This document shows positions 4,599-5,208 of a DNA stretch of 5,208 bases, one piece after another; the stretch's first letter is position 1; each line of letters begins with the position of its first letter. The translations under genes were made by a program, and so were the position numbers. The notes under the pieces were generated by a model, which had not been told where the DNA came from, searched no databases, and saw only the letters and a program-made list of their open reading frames with translations. The stretch lies in the NCBI GenBank assembly GCA_003250235.1, contig QKGY01000405.1:1-5208 (forward strand). The letters are read 5' to 3'. Origin of the DNA: Desulfuromonadaceae bacterium. Lineage in GTDB: Bacteria; Desulfobacterota; Desulfuromonadia; Desulfuromonadales; SZUA-540.

Positions 4599-5208
4599 AT
4601 GGCAGAGAAGGACAGGCGGGGAGGCGCAGGAAAAGAGGGCGGGCGTGAGGATGGCCGATCTGGAGGGACACAGCCTGCCAGGAAGCATCAGCCGCGCGGG
4701 TTGCCCATCCTGCACGAGGATAGGGACATCCTCGTGGTGGTGAAGCCGGCGGGGATGCTGACCGTCGGCACGGAGCGCGACAAGACGCGAACCGCCCATT
4801 ACCTGCTCAACGACTATGTTCGCAAGGGGGATCCGAAATCGCGCAACCGGGTCTACGTGGTCCATCGCCTCGATCAGGAGACCTCGGGGATTCTCCTTTT
4901 TGCCAAAAGCGAGTCGGCCAAGGAATTTCTGCAGACGCACTGGGAAGAGACGGAAAAGCACTACCTGGCCGTCATCCATGGGCGGATGGACCCCAAAGAG
5001 GGGACGATCACCAGTTCCCTGGTCGAAAACGCCGCCCAGCGGGTTTACTCGACCACGGCGCCGGGGCAGGGAAAGCTCTCCCGCACGGCGTACAAGGTGC
5101 TGAAGGAGACCCGGCATTTCAGCCTGGTGGACATCCATCTCCTCACCGGCCGCAAGCATCAGATCCGCGTGCAATTCGCCGAAAAGGGCCATGCCGTCGT
5201 GGGGGACC
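4599..5208 (+). CDS. RluA-family RNA pseudouridine synthase, N-terminal part (3' end outside window)
   Basis: The frame starts at ATG 4599 and stays open to the right edge, giving 203 complete codons. These enzymes isomerise specific uridines to pseudouridine in rRNA or tRNA. Residues about 36-50 (LPILHEDRDILVVVKPAG) are motif I, where the domain begins. Motif II is YVVHRLDQETSGILLFAK, with the catalytic aspartate at residue 92 (HRLD, 89-92). KHYLAVIHG follows, and LLTGRKHQIRVQF near the edge is motif III. The last visible residues are GHAVVGD, so perhaps 25-45 residues are missing. There is no S4 domain; instead residues 2-35 are a Gly/Arg/Lys-rich, probably disordered stretch. The target site (16S, 23S or tRNA) cannot be told from the sequence, so no gene symbol is given. 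GGGAG supports the start. The gene is divergent from the crotonase gene. Confidence 0.9.
   Translation, partial: MAEKDRRGGAGKEGGREDGRSGGTQPARKHQPRGLPILHEDRDILVVVKPAGMLTVGTERDKTRTAHYLLNDYVRKGDPKSRNRVYVVHRLDQETSGILLFAKSESAKEFLQTHWEETEKHYLAVIHGRMDPKEGTITSSLVENAAQRVYSTTAPGQGKLSRTAYKVLKETRHFSLVDIHLLTGRKHQIRVQFAEKGHAVVGD

Noticed and set aside
4479..5192. Long open frame on the minus strand across the RluA-family gene
   Set aside because: The plus strand encodes the full set of RluA motifs including HRLD; the antisense product has no recognisable features and would run through the crotonase promoter.
1..5208. Novel defence, toxin-antitoxin, mobile or biosynthetic system
   Set aside because: No nuclease, transposase, integrase, toxin-like small gene pair, repeat array or synthase module is visible; the genes look like unrelated single chromosomal genes.

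Overview
The window is ordinary chromosomal sequence, GC-rich in its genes with more AT-rich gaps. It carries seven protein-coding genes, two of them cut by the window edges. I see no tRNA, rRNA, CRISPR array, phage gene, transposase or plasmid function. The mix of a rubrerythrin-like ferritin domain, a TPM-domain lipoprotein, a DUF2270 membrane protein, GreB and an acyl-CoA-type crotonase fits a Gram-negative proteobacterium. A Desulfuromonas/Geobacter-type member of the Desulfobacterota is my best guess, but this is inference from gene content and protein style, not proof.

Layout, left to right: (1) the 3' end of a ferritin-like/rubrerythrin-type protein (+, to 271); (2) a secreted TPM-domain lipoprotein with an extra C-terminal domain (-, 303-1316); (3) an OsmC/Ohr-family protein (+, 1577-2149); (4) a DUF2270 four-helix inner-membrane protein (-, 2273-2971); (5) greB, the transcript-cleavage factor (+, 3043-3555); (6) a crotonase-family protein of the ECHDC3-like type lacking both hydratase glutamates (-, 3666-4442); (7) the 5' part of an RluA-family pseudouridine synthase (+, 4599 to the right edge).

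The seven genes alternate strand at every step, so none shares an operon with its visible neighbour. The gaps alternate between convergent (272-302, 2150-2272, 3556-3665) and divergent (1317-1576, 2972-3042, 4443-4598). The convergent gap after greB holds a strong bidirectional terminator with a 16-bp stem. The gap after the OsmC gene holds two weaker hairpins, one of which resembles a REP-type palindrome. The best promoter in the window (TTGCAA, 17 nt, TATGAT) lies in front of the crotonase gene.

The genes do not form an evident pathway. Two (ferritin-like, OsmC) belong to families linked to peroxide or metal stress, two act on RNA or transcription (greB, RluA-type), and the rest are envelope or metabolic proteins of uncertain role. 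I found no convincing new multi-gene system. The points most worth a second look are the crotonase without its acid/base residues, the OsmC protein with Ser in place of the second Cys, the two-domain TPM lipoprotein, and the small hairpins at 730-750 and 2179-2220.
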